Source: Thermoplasmata archaeon (GTDB lineage: Archaea > Thermoplasmatota > Thermoplasmata > Lutacidiplasmatales > UBA184). From it: a stretch of 64,000 bases of DNA. The stretch is from assembly GCA_022750195.1 (NCBI GenBank), contig JAKIWE010000006.1, forward strand, positions 1 through 64,000, read 5' to 3'. The notes beneath the pieces are model-generated. The model was not told the origin of the DNA, did no database searches, and was given only the letters and a program-made list of their open reading frames with translations. Below, piece after piece: positions 6,606 through 15,389 of this stretch. The position numbers were made by a program, and so were the translations under genes. How positions within the stretch are numbered: the stretch's first letter is position 1; every line of letters starts with the position of its first letter.

Positions 6606-9392
6606 CTAGCCTCCGAAGTCCGGGCCCTCTTCGGGGGCGCCGAACTCCTCGGTCTCCTCTTCCTCGCCCTCTTCCTCGAGCTGGGCCTCGGCGAGCAGGT
6701 CCATCTCTTCCTCGCCGACCGTCGGGGCGCCGGTGAGGTTCTCGAACGTGCCGTCCGCGTTCGTCCGGATGCGCCGGCCGAGCACGGTGGAGAGGATCTC
6801 ATCGAGCGCGACCGCGGCGCCCTGGAACGAGCGCGTGGGGTCGACGCCGTCCTCGCCGTACTTGTACTCGATGATCGTCCCCGCGGTGTTCCGGACCGTC
6901 CCGTCCTCGATCACCTTGAGGTCCTCAAGGGCGTTGATCAGCCGCCGCTGCATGTACCCCGAGCGGCTCGTGCGGACGGCCGTGTCGACCAGGCCCTCGC
7001 GCCCGCCCATCGAGTGGAAGAAGTACTCCGTGGGGGAGAGGCCCTTCTTGTAGCTCGACGAGACGAAGCCTCGGGCGTCCGCGCCCAGGTCGCCCCGCGG
7101 GAAGTGCGGGAGCGTCCGGTTGTAGTAGCCGCGGAGCAGCCGTTCGCCCCGCACCGACTGCTGGCCGACGGCGCCGGCCATCTGCGTCAGGTTGAGCATC
7201 GAGCCGCGCGCGCCGGATTTCGCGAGAATGACGGCGGGGTTCTCGAGCCCGAGGTACCGCCCCGCGATCTCACCGGCCTGGTCACGAGCCTTGCCGAGCT
7301 CGCGCCGGACCTGGACCTCGAGGGTCTCCTCCAGCGATCGGCCGGCCATCTGCTCGAGCTTGCCCTGATTGTACTGCTCGACGTACTCGGTGACCAGGAC
7401 CCGCGCCTTCGCGAGCGCGTCCTCGATCTCCTTGCGGGCGTTCTCGGGAACGTCCTCGTCGTCGATCCCGGTCGAGAGGCCCGCGAGGCCGATCGACGTG
7501 ATCGCGAGCCGGCTCATCTCGTCCAGGAACCGTCGCGCCCGGTCCATCCCGTCGTTCCGGGCGATGGCGTCCAGGATCGCGCCCTTCTCGTAGGCGATCG
7601 CCTTCTTGTCGATCGCGCCGGCGAGGAGCACGCCCTTCTCGATCACGACGGTCGCGTCGTGCTCGCACTTCAAGGGGGCGCAGTCGCACCGGTTCCAGAT
7701 GTTGGAGTGGAACTCGAGGTTGAGGTCCTTGGGGAGCGTGAGGCTGAACAGCTGCTTGCCCGTCCAGTACTCCGAGCCGTCCTTCTCCGTCCCCACCGGG
7801 GGCGGGACCGGGTACCGCAGCTTCGAGAGCAGGTAGGTGACCTCGCTCCGGGTGAACCGCGGGTTCTGGTAGGTCAGCAGGAAGGCGGCGGTGATGTGGT
7901 CGTGGAGCATCCCGATGATCGGGCCGCCGTACCGGGGCGAGAGGATGTGCTCCTCGACCTTCATGAGCACCTTCGCCTCGGCGCGCGCCTCCTGGCTCTG
8001 GAGGACGTGGAGGTTCATCTCGTCGCCATCGAAGTCCGCGTTGTACGGCGGGCAGTCGCAGAGGTTGAACCGGAACGTCTTGTGCGGAAGGATCCGGACG
8101 AAGTGGGCCATCATGCTCATCCGGTGGAGCGACGGCTGCCGGTTGAACAGGACGATGTCGCCGTCGACGAGCTGGCGCTCGACGACGCAGCCCGGCGCGA
8201 CCAGCTCGGCGCACGCTTCCGCGTTCTTGTCCATGACCTTGATCCGCTGGCCGTCCTCGCGGATCAGGTAGTTCACGCCGCACTGGTACTCCTTCGCGGG
8301 CCCGTACGGCGGCGACGGGCCGCGCTTGACGAGCCCCTTGGCGACCTCCATGTTGTGGGGCGTGACCTCGAGCGGGACGGTGAGCGCGCGGGCGACCTCC
8401 GTCGGGATGCCGACCTCGTTGATCGACAGCAGCGGGTCGGGGGAGATCACCGTGCGCGCGGAGAAGTTCACCCGCTTACCGGAGAGGTTCGACCGGAAGC
8501 GGCCGTCCTTTCCCTTCAGGCGCTGCACGAGCGTCTTCAGCGGGCGACCGGAACGGTGCCGCGCCGGCGGGATGCCGCTCGTCTGGTTGTCGAAGTAGGT
8601 CGTGACGTGGTACTGCAGGAGCTCCCAAAGGTCCTCGACGACGAGCTGCGGGGCGCCCATGTCGCGGTTCTCGCGCAGGCGCTGGTTGATCCGCAGCACG
8701 TCGACGAGCTTGTGGGTCAGGTCGTCCTCGCTCCGCTCCCCGCTCTCCAGCGTGATCGACGGGCGTACCTGGACCGGCGGCACCGGGAGGACCGTCAGCA
8801 CCATCCACTCGGGGCGGCCGAACTTCGGGTTGAGCCCCATCGCGCGGACGTCGTCGTCCGGGATCCGCTCGAGCCGGGCGCGGACCTCCTTCGGGGTGAT
8901 CTTGTGACCGTTCTCGCGGAACGTCGTCGGCTTGTCGAGGACGATCTTGTGCTGGACCTCGTGGCAGTGCGGGCAGAGACGCTCCTCCTTCGGCTCCCGG
9001 GTCTTGACCGGCGCCACCCCGTCCTCGGTCTCGGCGGCGAAGGTGCTGCGCGAGGACGGCGCGTCCGGGAGCAGCCGGCCGCAGGCGCGGCAGGTCCCCT
9101 GGAGCAGCCGCTTGATCTCCTTCGCGTAGCCGACGTGGACGACCGGCATCGCGAGCTCGATGATCCCGAAGTGGCCGGGGCATTCGCTGACGCGGCCGCC
9201 GCAGGTGCGGCAGCGCAGGTTCGGCTCGATGACCCCGAGATGGAGGTCCATGAGACCCATCTCGATCGGGTAACCGTCGTCGTCGTAGGTGTCGGCCGTG
9301 ATGATCTTCACGCCGCTCATGCGGCGGATCTCGTCCGGCGAGAGGAAGGCGAACTGCAGGCTCTTGATCTTCTTCGATAGTCCCTGCGACAT
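6606..9392 (-). CDS. rpoA1: DNA-directed RNA polymerase subunit A'
   Basis: The 928-aa subunit contains the Mg2+-binding catalytic motif [10 protein letters not shown] at residues 451-460. N-terminal zinc sites are [16 protein letters not shown] and CRACGRLLP...CPHCHE. The region before the active site ([29 protein letters not shown]) and the bridge-helix-side region [15 protein letters not shown]...[25 protein letters not shown] are all intact. The C-terminus is a very acidic tail ([21 protein letters not shown]), unlike most orthologues. It lies 9 nt behind rpoB. It forms the clamp and half of the active centre. Confidence 0.98.
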   Translation of the reverse strand: MSQGLSKKIKSLQFAFLSPDEIRRMSGVKIITADTYDDDGYPIEMGLMDLHLGVIEPNLRCRTCGGRVSECPGHFGIIELAMPVVHVGYAKEIKRLLQGTCRACGRLLPDAPSSRSTFAAETEDGVAPVKTREPKEERLCPHCHEVQHKIVLDKPTTFRENGHKITPKEVRARLERIPDDDVRAMGLNPKFGRPEWMVLTVLPVPPVQVRPSITLESGERSEDDLTHKLVDVLRINQRLRENRDMGAPQLVVEDLWELLQYHVTTYFDNQTSGIPPARHRSGRPLKTLVQRLKGKDGRFRSNLSGKRVNFSARTVISPDPLLSINEVGIPTEVARALTVPLEVTPHNMEVAKGLVKRGPSPPYGPAKEYQCGVNYLIREDGQRIKVMDKNAEACAELVAPGCVVERQLVDGDIVLFNRQPSLHRMSMMAHFVRILPHKTFRFNLCDCPPYNADFDGDEMNLHVLQSQEARAEAKVLMKVEEHILSPRYGGPIIGMLHDHITAAFLLTYQNPRFTRSEVTYLLSKLRYPVPPPVGTEKDGSEYWTGKQLFSLTLPKDLNLEFHSNIWNRCDCAPLKCEHDATVVIEKGVLLAGAIDKKAIAYEKGAILDAIARNDGMDRARRFLDEMSRLAITSIGLAGLSTGIDDEDVPENARKEIEDALAKARVLVTEYVEQYNQGKLEQMAGRSLEETLEVQVRRELGKARDQAGEIAGRYLGLENPAVILAKSGARGSMLNLTQMAGAVGQQSVRGERLLRGYYNRTLPHFPRGDLGADARGFVSSSYKKGLSPTEYFFHSMGGREGLVDTAVRTSRSGYMQRRLINALEDLKVIEDGTVRNTAGTIIEYKYGEDGVDPTRSFQGAAVALDEILSTVLGRRIRTNADGTFENLTGAPTVGEEEMDLLAEAQLEEEGEEEETEEFGAPEEGPDFGG

Positions 9393-9401
9393 GGTGGCCT
9401 C

Positions 9402-12400
9402 CTACCGCATCTCCTCGAGCTGAAGCCGCATGATGACCCCGAGGCTGATCAGCTCCTCCAGGAGGAGCTTGAACGAGTAGCTCATTTCGACCGGATAGAT
9501 CGACGACGTGTTCCCGCACGACGGGCACCGGAGCGAGCCGGCGCGGCTGTCCGGGATCGCGATGTGGCCGCACTCCGCGTTCCCGCACACGTACTGGATC
9601 GTCCCGTCGGACTCGTCGAGCAGCCGGTCCTTGATCACCATCGCGACGCCGTGGCCGATCAGGCAGTCGCGCTCCATCTCCCCGAACCGAAGGCCGCCCT
9701 GCCGGGAGCGCCCTTCCGTGGGTTGGCGGGTCAGGATCTGCACCGGGCCGCGGGAGCGCATGTGCATCTTCCCGGCGACCATGTGGTGGAGCTTCTGGTA
9801 GTAGATCACGCCGGTGAAGATCTCCGCGTCGAACCGGCGGCCGGTGATGCCGTCGTACATCGTCTCGCGGCCGGACGGCTGGAAGCCGAGCGCCTTGAGC
9901 GACTCGCGGAGCGCCTCTTCCCGCTCGCCCGAGAAAGCGGTCCCGTCGATCGTCCGCCCTTCGAGGGCGCCGACCTTGCCCCCGAGCATCTCGAGGACGT
10001 GGGCGACCGTCATCCGCGAGGGGATGGCGTGCGGATTGATCAGAAGGTCCGGCGTGACGCCGTCGCGGGTGAACGGCATGTTCTCCTGCGGGACGATGAG
10101 GCCGATGACCCCCTTCTGCCCGTGGCGGGAGGCGAACTTGTCGCCGAGCTCCGGGACCCGCTGGTTGCGGACCTTGACCTTGACCAGCTTGGAGATGTTC
10201 TCTCCCTCGGTCAGGATGACGTTGTCGACCCAGCCGGACTCGCCGAAGCGCACGGTGACCGACGTCTCGCGGCGCTTCTGCGGCGTCAGCAGGTCGGTCT
10301 TCTCCTCGAGGAACCGGGGCGGGGAGGTCTTGCCGATCAGCACGTCGCCTTCCGTGACCTCGAGCTCGGGGAAGATCAGGCCGTCCTCGCCCAGGTTGCG
10401 GTAGGCGGTGTCGACGCGGGCCCCCGCGACATCGGGCCGGGGGATCTCGAACCGGTCCTCTTGGCCGCCGGGGTACTTGCGCTCCTCCCCGCGGTAGGTA
10501 CGGAAGAACGACGAGCGACCGAGGCCGCGGTCGATCGCGGCCTTGTTGAAGACGAGGGCGTCCTGCATGTTGTACCCCTCGTAGGAGAGGACGGCGACCA
10601 CGAAGTTCTGGCCCGCCGGCCGCTCGGTGAAGTGGACGTACCGCATCGTCTGCGTGCGGAGCATCGGCGCCTGCGGGTAGTGGAGCAGGTGGCCGCGCGT
10701 GTCCGGCCGCCGGCGGTAGTTGACCGACTCGACGCCGAGCGCCTGCTTGGCCATCGCCGCGCCCATCGTGTTGCGCGGCGTGGAGTTGTGCTCCGGGTAG
10801 GGGATCAGCCCCGTGCAGACCCCGAGCATCATGTTCGTGTCGATCTCGAGGTGGGAGGTCTCGCCGTTCATCTTGAGCGGCGTGTTGAACTCGTTGCCGC
10901 ACCGGCCGCAGGCGACGAGCGCGGCGTCGCTCCGCTCGCCCATGTTGACCCAGCGGACGTCGCCCCGGGAGAGCGCCCTCTCGCACTTCGGGCAGACCTC
11001 GGGCGAGACGTATGGCTCGACCGCGATGAGCGAATCTTCCTCCTCCTCGGCGTCGACCCACTCGACCTTCCCCTGACGGATCAGGTCGCCGTGGGAGAGC
11101 GTGCCCTGGGCGAGCTCGTCGAGGTCGGAGCGCGTGACCCGGGGGACGCCGCTCTTGACGACGATGAGCGGACGGCGGAGACGGCCGGGGTCGCAGTGGA
11201 CGATGACCTCGTTCATCTCCTCGTCGTAGCGGACGTTGATCTCGTAGGTCTTGTCGCCGAGCGTCGGGGAGAGCGAGCCGGAGTGCCGACGGTCCCGGAT
11301 CTCCTTGACCAGCTCGACCGGCGTCGAGTGGAGCCCGATCAGGTTCCCGTTGACGTAGACGCGCGCCGCGCGCTTGCCCTTCGACGCCGCGCTGTCCTGG
11401 AACACCTCGGGACCAATGTCGCGGGTGTTGAGGTCGCGGAGCAGGAGCGCCACCTCCTCCTCGTCGCACCCTTCGGAGACGTCGACGCTCAGGGCGTAGT
11501 TCTTGACGAGTCCGCAGTTCTGACCTTCGGGCGTCTCGTTCGGGCAGAGCCGGCCCCACTGCGTCGGGTGCAGGTCGCGCGCCTCGAAGTGCGGCTGGCT
11601 GCGCGTGAGCGGGCTCGTCACCCTCCGGAGGTGGGAGATCGTCGACATGTGGCTGGTCCGGTCGAGCACCTGGCTGACGCCGGCGCGGCCGCCGACCCAG
11701 TTGCCGGTCGCGAGGGCGTGGACGAGCCGCTGGGTGAGGAGGTCCGGCCGGATCGCGCTCGCGATCCGCAGGTCCTTCTTCCGGGCGAACGACCGCTCGA
11801 GCTGGTACTTGAGGTCCTTCAGGAGCAGCGTGAAGGCGACGCGGAACAGGTCCTCCATGAGGTCGCCGGCGAGCTTGAGGCGCTTGTTCGCGTAGTGGTC
11901 CTTGTCGTCCTCGCCCCGTACCTTGAGGTTGAGTTCGAGGACCGTACGCGCCATGCGCGCGAGGTAGAGGGCCTTCTTCAGCCGATCCGGCTTCGTGTCG
12001 CCCAGGTGCGGGAGGAGCGACCGGTCGAGGATCCCGTCGACCTTCCGCTGACGGTACTCCTTGGCCTGGCCGGTGGCGAACTTCTTCTCGAGGAACAGCA
12101 GCGCGTCCTCGGTGGTGAGGATCCCTTCGGGCGGGTACTGCTTTTTGCTGACGCACTCCTCGAGGTTGACGTTGAGAAGATGCTTCATCGTCTGGACGAA
12201 CGGTTCGTCCAGCGGGAGCAGCTCGCCCAGGACCGCCTGGACGATCTCCTCGTCGTTCTTCATCCCGAGGGCGCGCATGAGGATGACCAGCGGGATCTGT
12301 CCGCTCGCCGTCGGGACCGAGACCTGAAGGATGCCGTCCTTCTTCTTCTCGACGACCGTCAGCGACCGGTAGCCGCCGCGTTGGCTGAACACCTTCGCGC

Positions 12401-13076
12401 TCTCGATCGGCGTGCCGTACCGCTCGTTGAACTCGGCGAAGATCCGGTTCGGGGCGAGGTCCTCCAGGCTGATGATGACCCGCTCGGTACCGCCGATGAT
12501 CACGTAGCCGCCGGGGTCGAGCGGGTCTTCGCCGTACTCGACGAGCTTCGCGCGGTACTCCTCGTCGGAGAGGGGAAACCCGGAGTCGCGCTCGATGTTC
12601 GCCCGGTGCAGATTGCACGGGCGGCTCTTGACCATGATCGGCAAGTCACCGATGTGCACCTGCTCCGGGGCGCGCTCGACGCCGTTCTCGACGACCGTGA
12701 CGTTGAGGAAGATCGGGGCCTGGTAGGTGAGGTTCCGGAGGCGGGCCTCCATCGGCGTGAGCGTCGGTTTCGAGCCGACGGGCTCCTTGACGAACGGCTG
12801 GCCGACGAGGATCGTCGGCTCTGAGGAGGGGGAGATCTGGCCCGTGCGCGGGTCGCGCCGCCGTCCGACGCGGACGTTGATCGAGCTCTTCGTCTTCTGC
12901 ACGTCGAGCCGGATGACGCCGCGCTCGACGGAGTCCTCGCTGACCCGCGCATCGTCGACGATGCGCTGCATCCGGGAGTTCGGGTTGTCGTTGGTCGGCA
13001 GGAAGTCGTTGAAGCTCGCGAGGTGGTGGTTGACGATGGAGCGCTCCCGGAAGAAGGCGTCGACGATCTCGCGCAT
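9402..13076 (-). CDS. rpoB: DNA-directed RNA polymerase subunit B (unsplit)
   Basis: The 1224-aa protein is the full-length second-largest subunit. The active-site segment [27 protein letters not shown] is present, as is GRERLFRLG-type late sequence [41 protein letters not shown]. The C-terminal zinc ribbon is [26 protein letters not shown]. An extra CPKC...CGRC pair is seen around residue 690. The gene is not split into B' and B'', a state shared by Thermoplasmata and TACK archaea but not by most methanogens and haloarchaea, which helps placement. It starts 9 nt after rpoH. Confidence 0.98.
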   Translation of the reverse strand: MREIVDAFFRERSIVNHHLASFNDFLPTNDNPNSRMQRIVDDARVSEDSVERGVIRLDVQKTKSSINVRVGRRRDPRTGQISPSSEPTILVGQPFVKEPVGSKPTLTPMEARLRNLTYQAPIFLNVTVVENGVERAPEQVHIGDLPIMVKSRPCNLHRANIERDSGFPLSDEEYRAKLVEYGEDPLDPGGYVIIGGTERVIISLEDLAPNRIFAEFNERYGTPIESAKVFSQRGGYRSLTVVEKKKDGILQVSVPTASGQIPLVILMRALGMKNDEEIVQAVLGELLPLDEPFVQTMKHLLNVNLEECVSKKQYPPEGILTTEDALLFLEKKFATGQAKEYRQRKVDGILDRSLLPHLGDTKPDRLKKALYLARMARTVLELNLKVRGEDDKDHYANKRLKLAGDLMEDLFRVAFTLLLKDLKYQLERSFARKKDLRIASAIRPDLLTQRLVHALATGNWVGGRAGVSQVLDRTSHMSTISHLRRVTSPLTRSQPHFEARDLHPTQWGRLCPNETPEGQNCGLVKNYALSVDVSEGCDEEEVALLLRDLNTRDIGPEVFQDSAASKGKRAARVYVNGNLIGLHSTPVELVKEIRDRRHSGSLSPTLGDKTYEINVRYDEEMNEVIVHCDPGRLRRPLIVVKSGVPRVTRSDLDELAQGTLSHGDLIRQGKVEWVDAEEEEDSLIAVEPYVSPEVCPKCERALSRGDVRWVNMGERSDAALVACGRCGNEFNTPLKMNGETSHLEIDTNMMLGVCTGLIPYPEHNSTPRNTMGAAMAKQALGVESVNYRRRPDTRGHLLHYPQAPMLRTQTMRYVHFTERPAGQNFVVAVLSYEGYNMQDALVFNKAAIDRGLGRSSFFRTYRGEERKYPGGQEDRFEIPRPDVAGARVDTAYRNLGEDGLIFPELEVTEGDVLIGKTSPPRFLEEKTDLLTPQKRRETSVTVRFGESGWVDNVILTEGENISKLVKVKVRNQRVPELGDKFASRHGQKGVIGLIVPQENMPFTRDGVTPDLLINPHAIPSRMTVAHVLEMLGGKVGALEGRTIDGTAFSGEREEALRESLKALGFQPSGRETMYDGITGRRFDAEIFTGVIYYQKLHHMVAGKMHMRSRGPVQILTRQPTEGRSRQGGLRFGEMERDCLIGHGVAMVIKDRLLDESDGTIQYVCGNAECGHIAIPDSRAGSLRCPSCGNTSSIYPVEMSYSFKLLLEELISLGVIMRLQLEEMR

Positions 13077-13085
13077 GGAGAGGAA

Positions 13086-13427
13086 TCACTCCCCCAGGTT
13101 GTGGACGACGGCCCGGTAGGCGATGGCGGTACCGGCGGTCGAGGAGGGTCGGGCGACGCGGACGAGCCGGTTGGAGAGGTTCTCCTGCGCTTCGCGCGCC
13201 TTCGTGAAGTTCGGGTCGGTCCGGAGCCCGGGGTCGGTCACGAGGATCTTCGGGAGCCGCTCGACGAGCGTCTGCAGGTCGGCCAGGACCTGCTGGCTCT
13301 CGGCGTCGGAGAGGAGCGTGTGGGGCGGGACCAGGTGGTGGGCGACGAACGGGCGGGGCGGCTCCGGCGGGGCCGCGGCCGCCGCCTTCTTCGTCCGTTT
13401 GCGCGCGGAGCTCTTTGCGGGGGTCAT
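13086..13427 (-). CDS. rpoH: DNA-directed RNA polymerase subunit H
   Basis: From the ATG at 13427 the product has 113 aa. The RpoH/Rpb5 core is clear: HHLVPPHTLLSDAESQQVLADLQTLVERLPKILVTDPGLRT and the end SSTAGTAIAYRAVV. It binds the jaw of the polymerase. The N-terminus carries a Lys/Arg/Ala-rich extension (about residues 1-25, KSSARKRTKKAAAAAPPEPP), and there is an insertion in the middle, so it is longer than the usual 75-85 aa. It heads the RNAP operon and lies only 24 nt downstream of the tRNA-Lys 3' end. Confidence 0.93.
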   Translation of the reverse strand: MTPAKSSARKRTKKAAAAAPPEPPRPFVAHHLVPPHTLLSDAESQQVLADLQTLVERLPKILVTDPGLRTDPNFTKAREAQENLSNRLVRVARPSSTAGTAIAYRAVVHNLGE

Positions 13428-13465
13428 GGTGCTGCTTGTCCGGGTGCGAGACGGGCCCGGGGGGA

Positions 13466-13503
13466 TATCCGGCGGGGCGTCCCAGCGACGGGACGGCCTC
13501 GCG
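13466..13503 (-). other. T-loop intron of tRNA-Lys (position 59/60)
   Basis: The intron is 38 nt. The outer helix is the 5-bp T stem (13514-13510 with 13464-13460). The central 4-bp helix is TTCG (13509-13506) with CGGA (13471-13468), including one T-G pair. The 5' bulge is AAC (13505-13503) and the 3' bulge TAT (13467-13465), each cut after its second base. The intron stem begins GCG/CGC (13502-13500 with 13474-13472) and has an inner 6-bp hairpin CGTCCC/GGGACG. This is a strict hBHBh' motif. Confidence 0.9.
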
Positions 13504-13542
13504 TTCGAACCCCCGACCAACTGGTTAAAAGCCAGATGCTCT

Positions 13543-13573
13543 TTGTAGGGCCGCCGCCGTGAGACGCCGGCCT
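13543..13573 (-). other. D-loop intron of tRNA-Lys (position 20/21)
   Basis: The intron is 31 nt. The predicted bulge-helix-bulge has a 4-bp helix GTAG (13579-13576) with CTAC (13548-13545). The 5' bulge is GTA (13575-13573), cut after its second base; the 3' bulge is AAA (13544-13542), cut after its second base. A 5-bp intron stem GGCCG/CGGCC follows (13572-13568 with 13553-13549). The outer helix is the 4-bp D stem with two unpaired bases (13581-13580) on one side, so this is a slightly relaxed motif. Splicing restores a 9-nt D loop. Confidence 0.85.
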
Positions 13574-13627
13574 ACCTACCTGAGCTACGGGCCCTAACCC
13601 GCGCCGGAAACGGTCGACCCGGTCGCC

Positions 13628-13636
13628 GTATTTCAC
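13628..13636 (-). promoter_or_regulatory. TATA box for tRNA-Lys and probably the RNAP operon
   Basis: The minus strand reads GGTGAAATACGG. Its centre lies about 38 nt upstream of the tRNA-Lys 5' end, the usual archaeal tRNA promoter spacing. No comparably good TATA element lies between the tRNA and rpoH, whose gap is only 24 nt, so the RNAP genes may be read through from here. Confidence 0.55.
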
Positions 13637-13653
13637 CTTTGGCCCGACCGGTC

Positions 13654-13968
13654 TCACTTCTGGCTCTCCAGGTCGGAGATGATCGACCAGATCGCGGTGC
13701 GACCGTGCGTCGGAAGGTTAGGATCGTTCGCAAGGTCGTCGAGCACGTACACCGCGCTCGCGATCCGCACGTCGAGGGCGACGCGGTTCTTGCCGAGCTC
13801 GTCGCGCGCGCTCTGAGCGCCGCGACGAATGTTCCGAGGGACCGACGAGTCCTCCGCGAGCTCGCCCAGCGATTCGACGATCCGTGCGAGCATCGCCGGA
13901 ACCGCCGACTCCGCGGGCGCCGGGGGCGTCCCGTCGACCGGGCCGTTCGAGACGGAGGCTCCGGTCAT
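13654..13968 (-). CDS. UPF0147 family protein
   Basis: The 104-aa protein contains the conserved core of the archaeal UPF0147 family: IVESLGELAEDSSVPRNIRRGAQSARDELG and then RIASAVYVLDDLANDPNLPTHGRTAIWSIISDLES. The N-terminal 20 residues are low-complexity. The family is short, all-helical and found almost only in archaea; its function is unknown. Its ATG overlaps the stop of the upstream Lrp-like gene by 4 nt (ATGA), so the two are translationally coupled. Confidence 0.85.
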   Translation of the reverse strand: MTGASVSNGPVDGTPPAPAESAVPAMLARIVESLGELAEDSSVPRNIRRGAQSARDELGKNRVALDVRIASAVYVLDDLANDPNLPTHGRTAIWSIISDLESQK

Positions 13969-14306
13969 GCGGGCCGGGTCTCCCCGCCCTCCTTGTAGGC
14001 GGTGACGACGAGCAGCGTCTTCGTCTCCCGGATGCCCCGGACCGCCGGGAGCCGGTGCAGGACGAACTCCTTGAGCTCGTCGTAGTGCGGGAAGCGGACC
14101 TTGAGGAAGATGTCGGTGTCGCCGGTCACGAGGTACACGTCCTCGACCTCGGTGAACTTCGCGACCTCGCTCGCGACGTTGTCGGCCTCCGAGGTCTCTA
14201 CCTTGAGCGCGATGAGCGCCGCGACGTGCTCGTCCCCCCAGACCTTCGTAAACGCGCTCTCGACGGCGCGGCTCACCGGCGGCTTGCCCGTTTCGGGCTT
14301 CTCCAT
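13965..14306 (-). CDS. Lrp/AsnC-type ligand-binding (RAM) domain protein
   Basis: The 113-aa product shows only the regulator-of-amino-acid-metabolism (RAM) fold: AALIALKVETSEADNVASEVAKFTEVEDVYLVTGDTDIFLKVRFPHYDELKEFVLHRLPAVRGIRETKTLLVV. The helix-turn-helix part of full-length Lrp/AsnC regulators is missing. Stand-alone RAM proteins assemble as dimers or octamers and may sense amino acids, or modulate full-length Lrp proteins. A Shine-Dalgarno-like GGGGGGAG precedes the ATG at 14306. It is coupled to the UPF0147 gene. Confidence 0.85.
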   Translation of the reverse strand: MEKPETGKPPVSRAVESAFTKVWGDEHVAALIALKVETSEADNVASEVAKFTEVEDVYLVTGDTDIFLKVRFPHYDELKEFVLHRLPAVRGIRETKTLLVVTAYKEGGETRPA

Positions 14307-14388
14307 GAACTTTCTCCCCCCGTTTCGCTCGCGGACGCGGTAGCTGACTCTCTCCCTGCGCTACGAATGCCCGAGTGACCCACGCCGA

Positions 14389-14562
14389 CTAGGTCGCGGG
14401 CGCCGACTCGAACTCCTCTTGGAGGTCGTTGATCACCTGGTCGATGACGGCCCCGGACGACGGTGCGCGGTACTCACGCACGCCGCCCGCCTCGCTCGAG
14501 ACTCGGGCCACCACTTCGGCGGGGCTGCGCAGGAACTCGACGCTACAGATGAGCTCCTCCAT
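14389..14562 (-). CDS. Small acidic hypothetical protein (57 aa)
   Basis: A short frame starts ATG at 14562 (MEELICSVEFLRSPAEVV) and ends at 14389. It has compositional features of a real protein (two helices, VIDQVINDLQEEFES at the C-terminus), and no competing gene exists here. A strong TATA element lies 40-50 nt upstream (14608-14620). No family is recognised. It could be cotranscribed with the RAM and UPF0147 genes, whose own upstream region lacks a TATA box. Confidence 0.5.
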   Translation of the reverse strand: MEELICSVEFLRSPAEVVARVSSEAGGVREYRAPSSGAVIDQVINDLQEEFESAPAT

Positions 14563-14607
14563 CGATGGCGACGCCCCCCCCGCGTCGGGGGTCGGAAAAA
14601 GGTCTGC

Positions 14608-14620
14608 TATATATGAATAT
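14608..14620 (-). promoter_or_regulatory. TATA box upstream of the 57-aa ORF
   Basis: ATATTCATATATAG on the minus strand is one of the most AT-rich spots in the window. Transcription would start near 14585, 20-25 nt before the ORF start. A run of five T's follows on the minus strand (14598-14594). Confidence 0.5.
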
Positions 14621-14655
14621 GGGTGAGCGGCGAAGGGGACCCGGGCCGGGGGGGG

Positions 14656-15033
14656 CTACTTCGCGCTTCGGGCTCGATTCTCCGAGACCCGAGCCCGAAC
14701 GATCCGCCGGATCAGGTCGGCCGGGAGAGGATTCGTCGGGGTGAAGTGAAGCGTGCCCTTGCCCTGGTCGAACGGCTTGAGCTCCTTCGCGAACCGACGA
14801 CGGACCTTGTGGCTCCCCACGAAGAAGCTGCAGTGATCACGGAAGGCCGCGTACCAGACGAGCACGCCGCCGTCGCGGAAAGCGGGCATCATGTAGCTGA
14901 TCGTCTCGGTCGCCCGGGGCGCGGCGGCTCGGATCGTGCGCCGAAGCTTGGTCAGTTCCTTGCGAAAGGCGGGCGGGACCTTCGCCAGATACTCGTCGAC
15001 GGCTTTGGACCCTAACGCAACGGAGGAAGGCAC
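14656..15033 (-). CDS. DUF1801 (YdhG/frataxin-like) protein
   Basis: The 125-aa protein has the DUF1801 pattern: KAVDEYLAKVPPAFRKELTKLRRTIRAAAPRATETISYMMPAFRDGGVLVWYAAFRDHCSFFVG, ending in LHFTPTNPLPADLIRRIVRARV. Family members adopt a frataxin-like fold; some Bacillus relatives have been linked to iron delivery, but most are uncharacterised. The start is GTG at 15033. A TATA-like CGTTAACCC at 15060-15067 places transcription initiation about at the start codon, so a leaderless mRNA is likely. Single gene. Confidence 0.85.
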   Translation of the reverse strand: MPSSVALGSKAVDEYLAKVPPAFRKELTKLRRTIRAAAPRATETISYMMPAFRDGGVLVWYAAFRDHCSFFVGSHKVRRRFAKELKPFDQGKGTLHFTPTNPLPADLIRRIVRARVSENRARSAK

Positions 15034-15131
15034 GGACGACCGCGACCACCGGCCGATGGGTTAACGACTTTGCCAAAGAGCGGGAGGCGGTGGCGGGGGC
15101 TCGTAGAGCGGGCTTTCGGGGGTGAAGGGAT

Positions 15132-15389
15132 CTAGGACTTCGCCTTCTTCGCCTCGTCGACCTCTTGCTTGATCTCGGCCGCGAGCACCTTGCGGCGCGC
15201 ACGACGGGCGAGTGCGCCTCCCAAGATTCCGAAAATGATGCCGCCGATCAGCGCCGGGACGACGAGATACAGGACGCCCGTCGTCAGATTGCTGAGGTCG
15301 ACGTAGCCGAACTGTTGCCCCAGGAGGACGACCACGACGAACAGAATGGCGCCGCTGGCTGCGCCGCTGATGGCCGGGTGTTCGCTCAC
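15132..15389 (-). CDS. Small two-TM membrane protein
   Basis: The 85-aa product has two hydrophobic segments, AASGAILFVVVVLLGQQFGYV and LTTGVLYLVVPALIGGIIFGILGGALA. A basic and charged cytoplasmic tail follows (RRARRKVLAAEIKQEVDEAKKAKS). The start is GTG at 15389, overlapping the stop of the preceding exported-protein gene by 4 nt, so the two probably work together in the membrane. No known family is recognised. Confidence 0.7.
   Translation of the reverse strand: MSEHPAISGAASGAILFVVVVLLGQQFGYVDLSNLTTGVLYLVVPALIGGIIFGILGGALARRARRKVLAAEIKQEVDEAKKAKS

Larger units (their letters stand above)
13452..13594 (-). tRNA. tRNA-Lys(UUU) with two introns (D loop and T loop)
   Basis: Read on the minus strand, GGGCCCG (13594-13588) pairs perfectly with CGGGCCC (13459-13453), with discriminator G at 13452. 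The D stem is GCTC/GAGC. The anticodon arm is CTGG-CTTTTAA-CCAG with UUU at 13529-13527, and the T stem is GGGGG/CCCCC. The gene is 143 nt long; a normal 74-nt tRNA results only if 13573-13543 (31 nt, D loop) and 13503-13466 (38 nt, T loop) are removed. The mature D loop is then AGGTAGGTA and the T loop TTCGAAT. Both junctions form bulge-helix-bulge motifs. The anticodon loop has no intron. Position 27-43 is a U-U mismatch. Confidence 0.92.

Noticed and set aside
8476..12618. A 1380-codon open frame on the minus strand across rpoB and rpoA'
   Set aside because: It is out of frame with both real subunits, is Arg/Pro/Gly-rich with no homology, and results from the high GC content that suppresses stop codons.
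9564..12824. A 1086-codon open frame on the plus strand opposite rpoB
   Set aside because: It is antisense to a clearly conserved gene and its translation is biased Asp/Val/Leu/Arg low-complexity sequence; no promoter or homology.
13461..13472. GGATATCC at the end of the tRNA-Lys T-loop intron as a separate rpoH TATA box
   Set aside because: It lies at a plausible distance from rpoH, but it is weak and is fully explained by the intron 3' bulge and T stem; the TATA upstream of the tRNA is much better.
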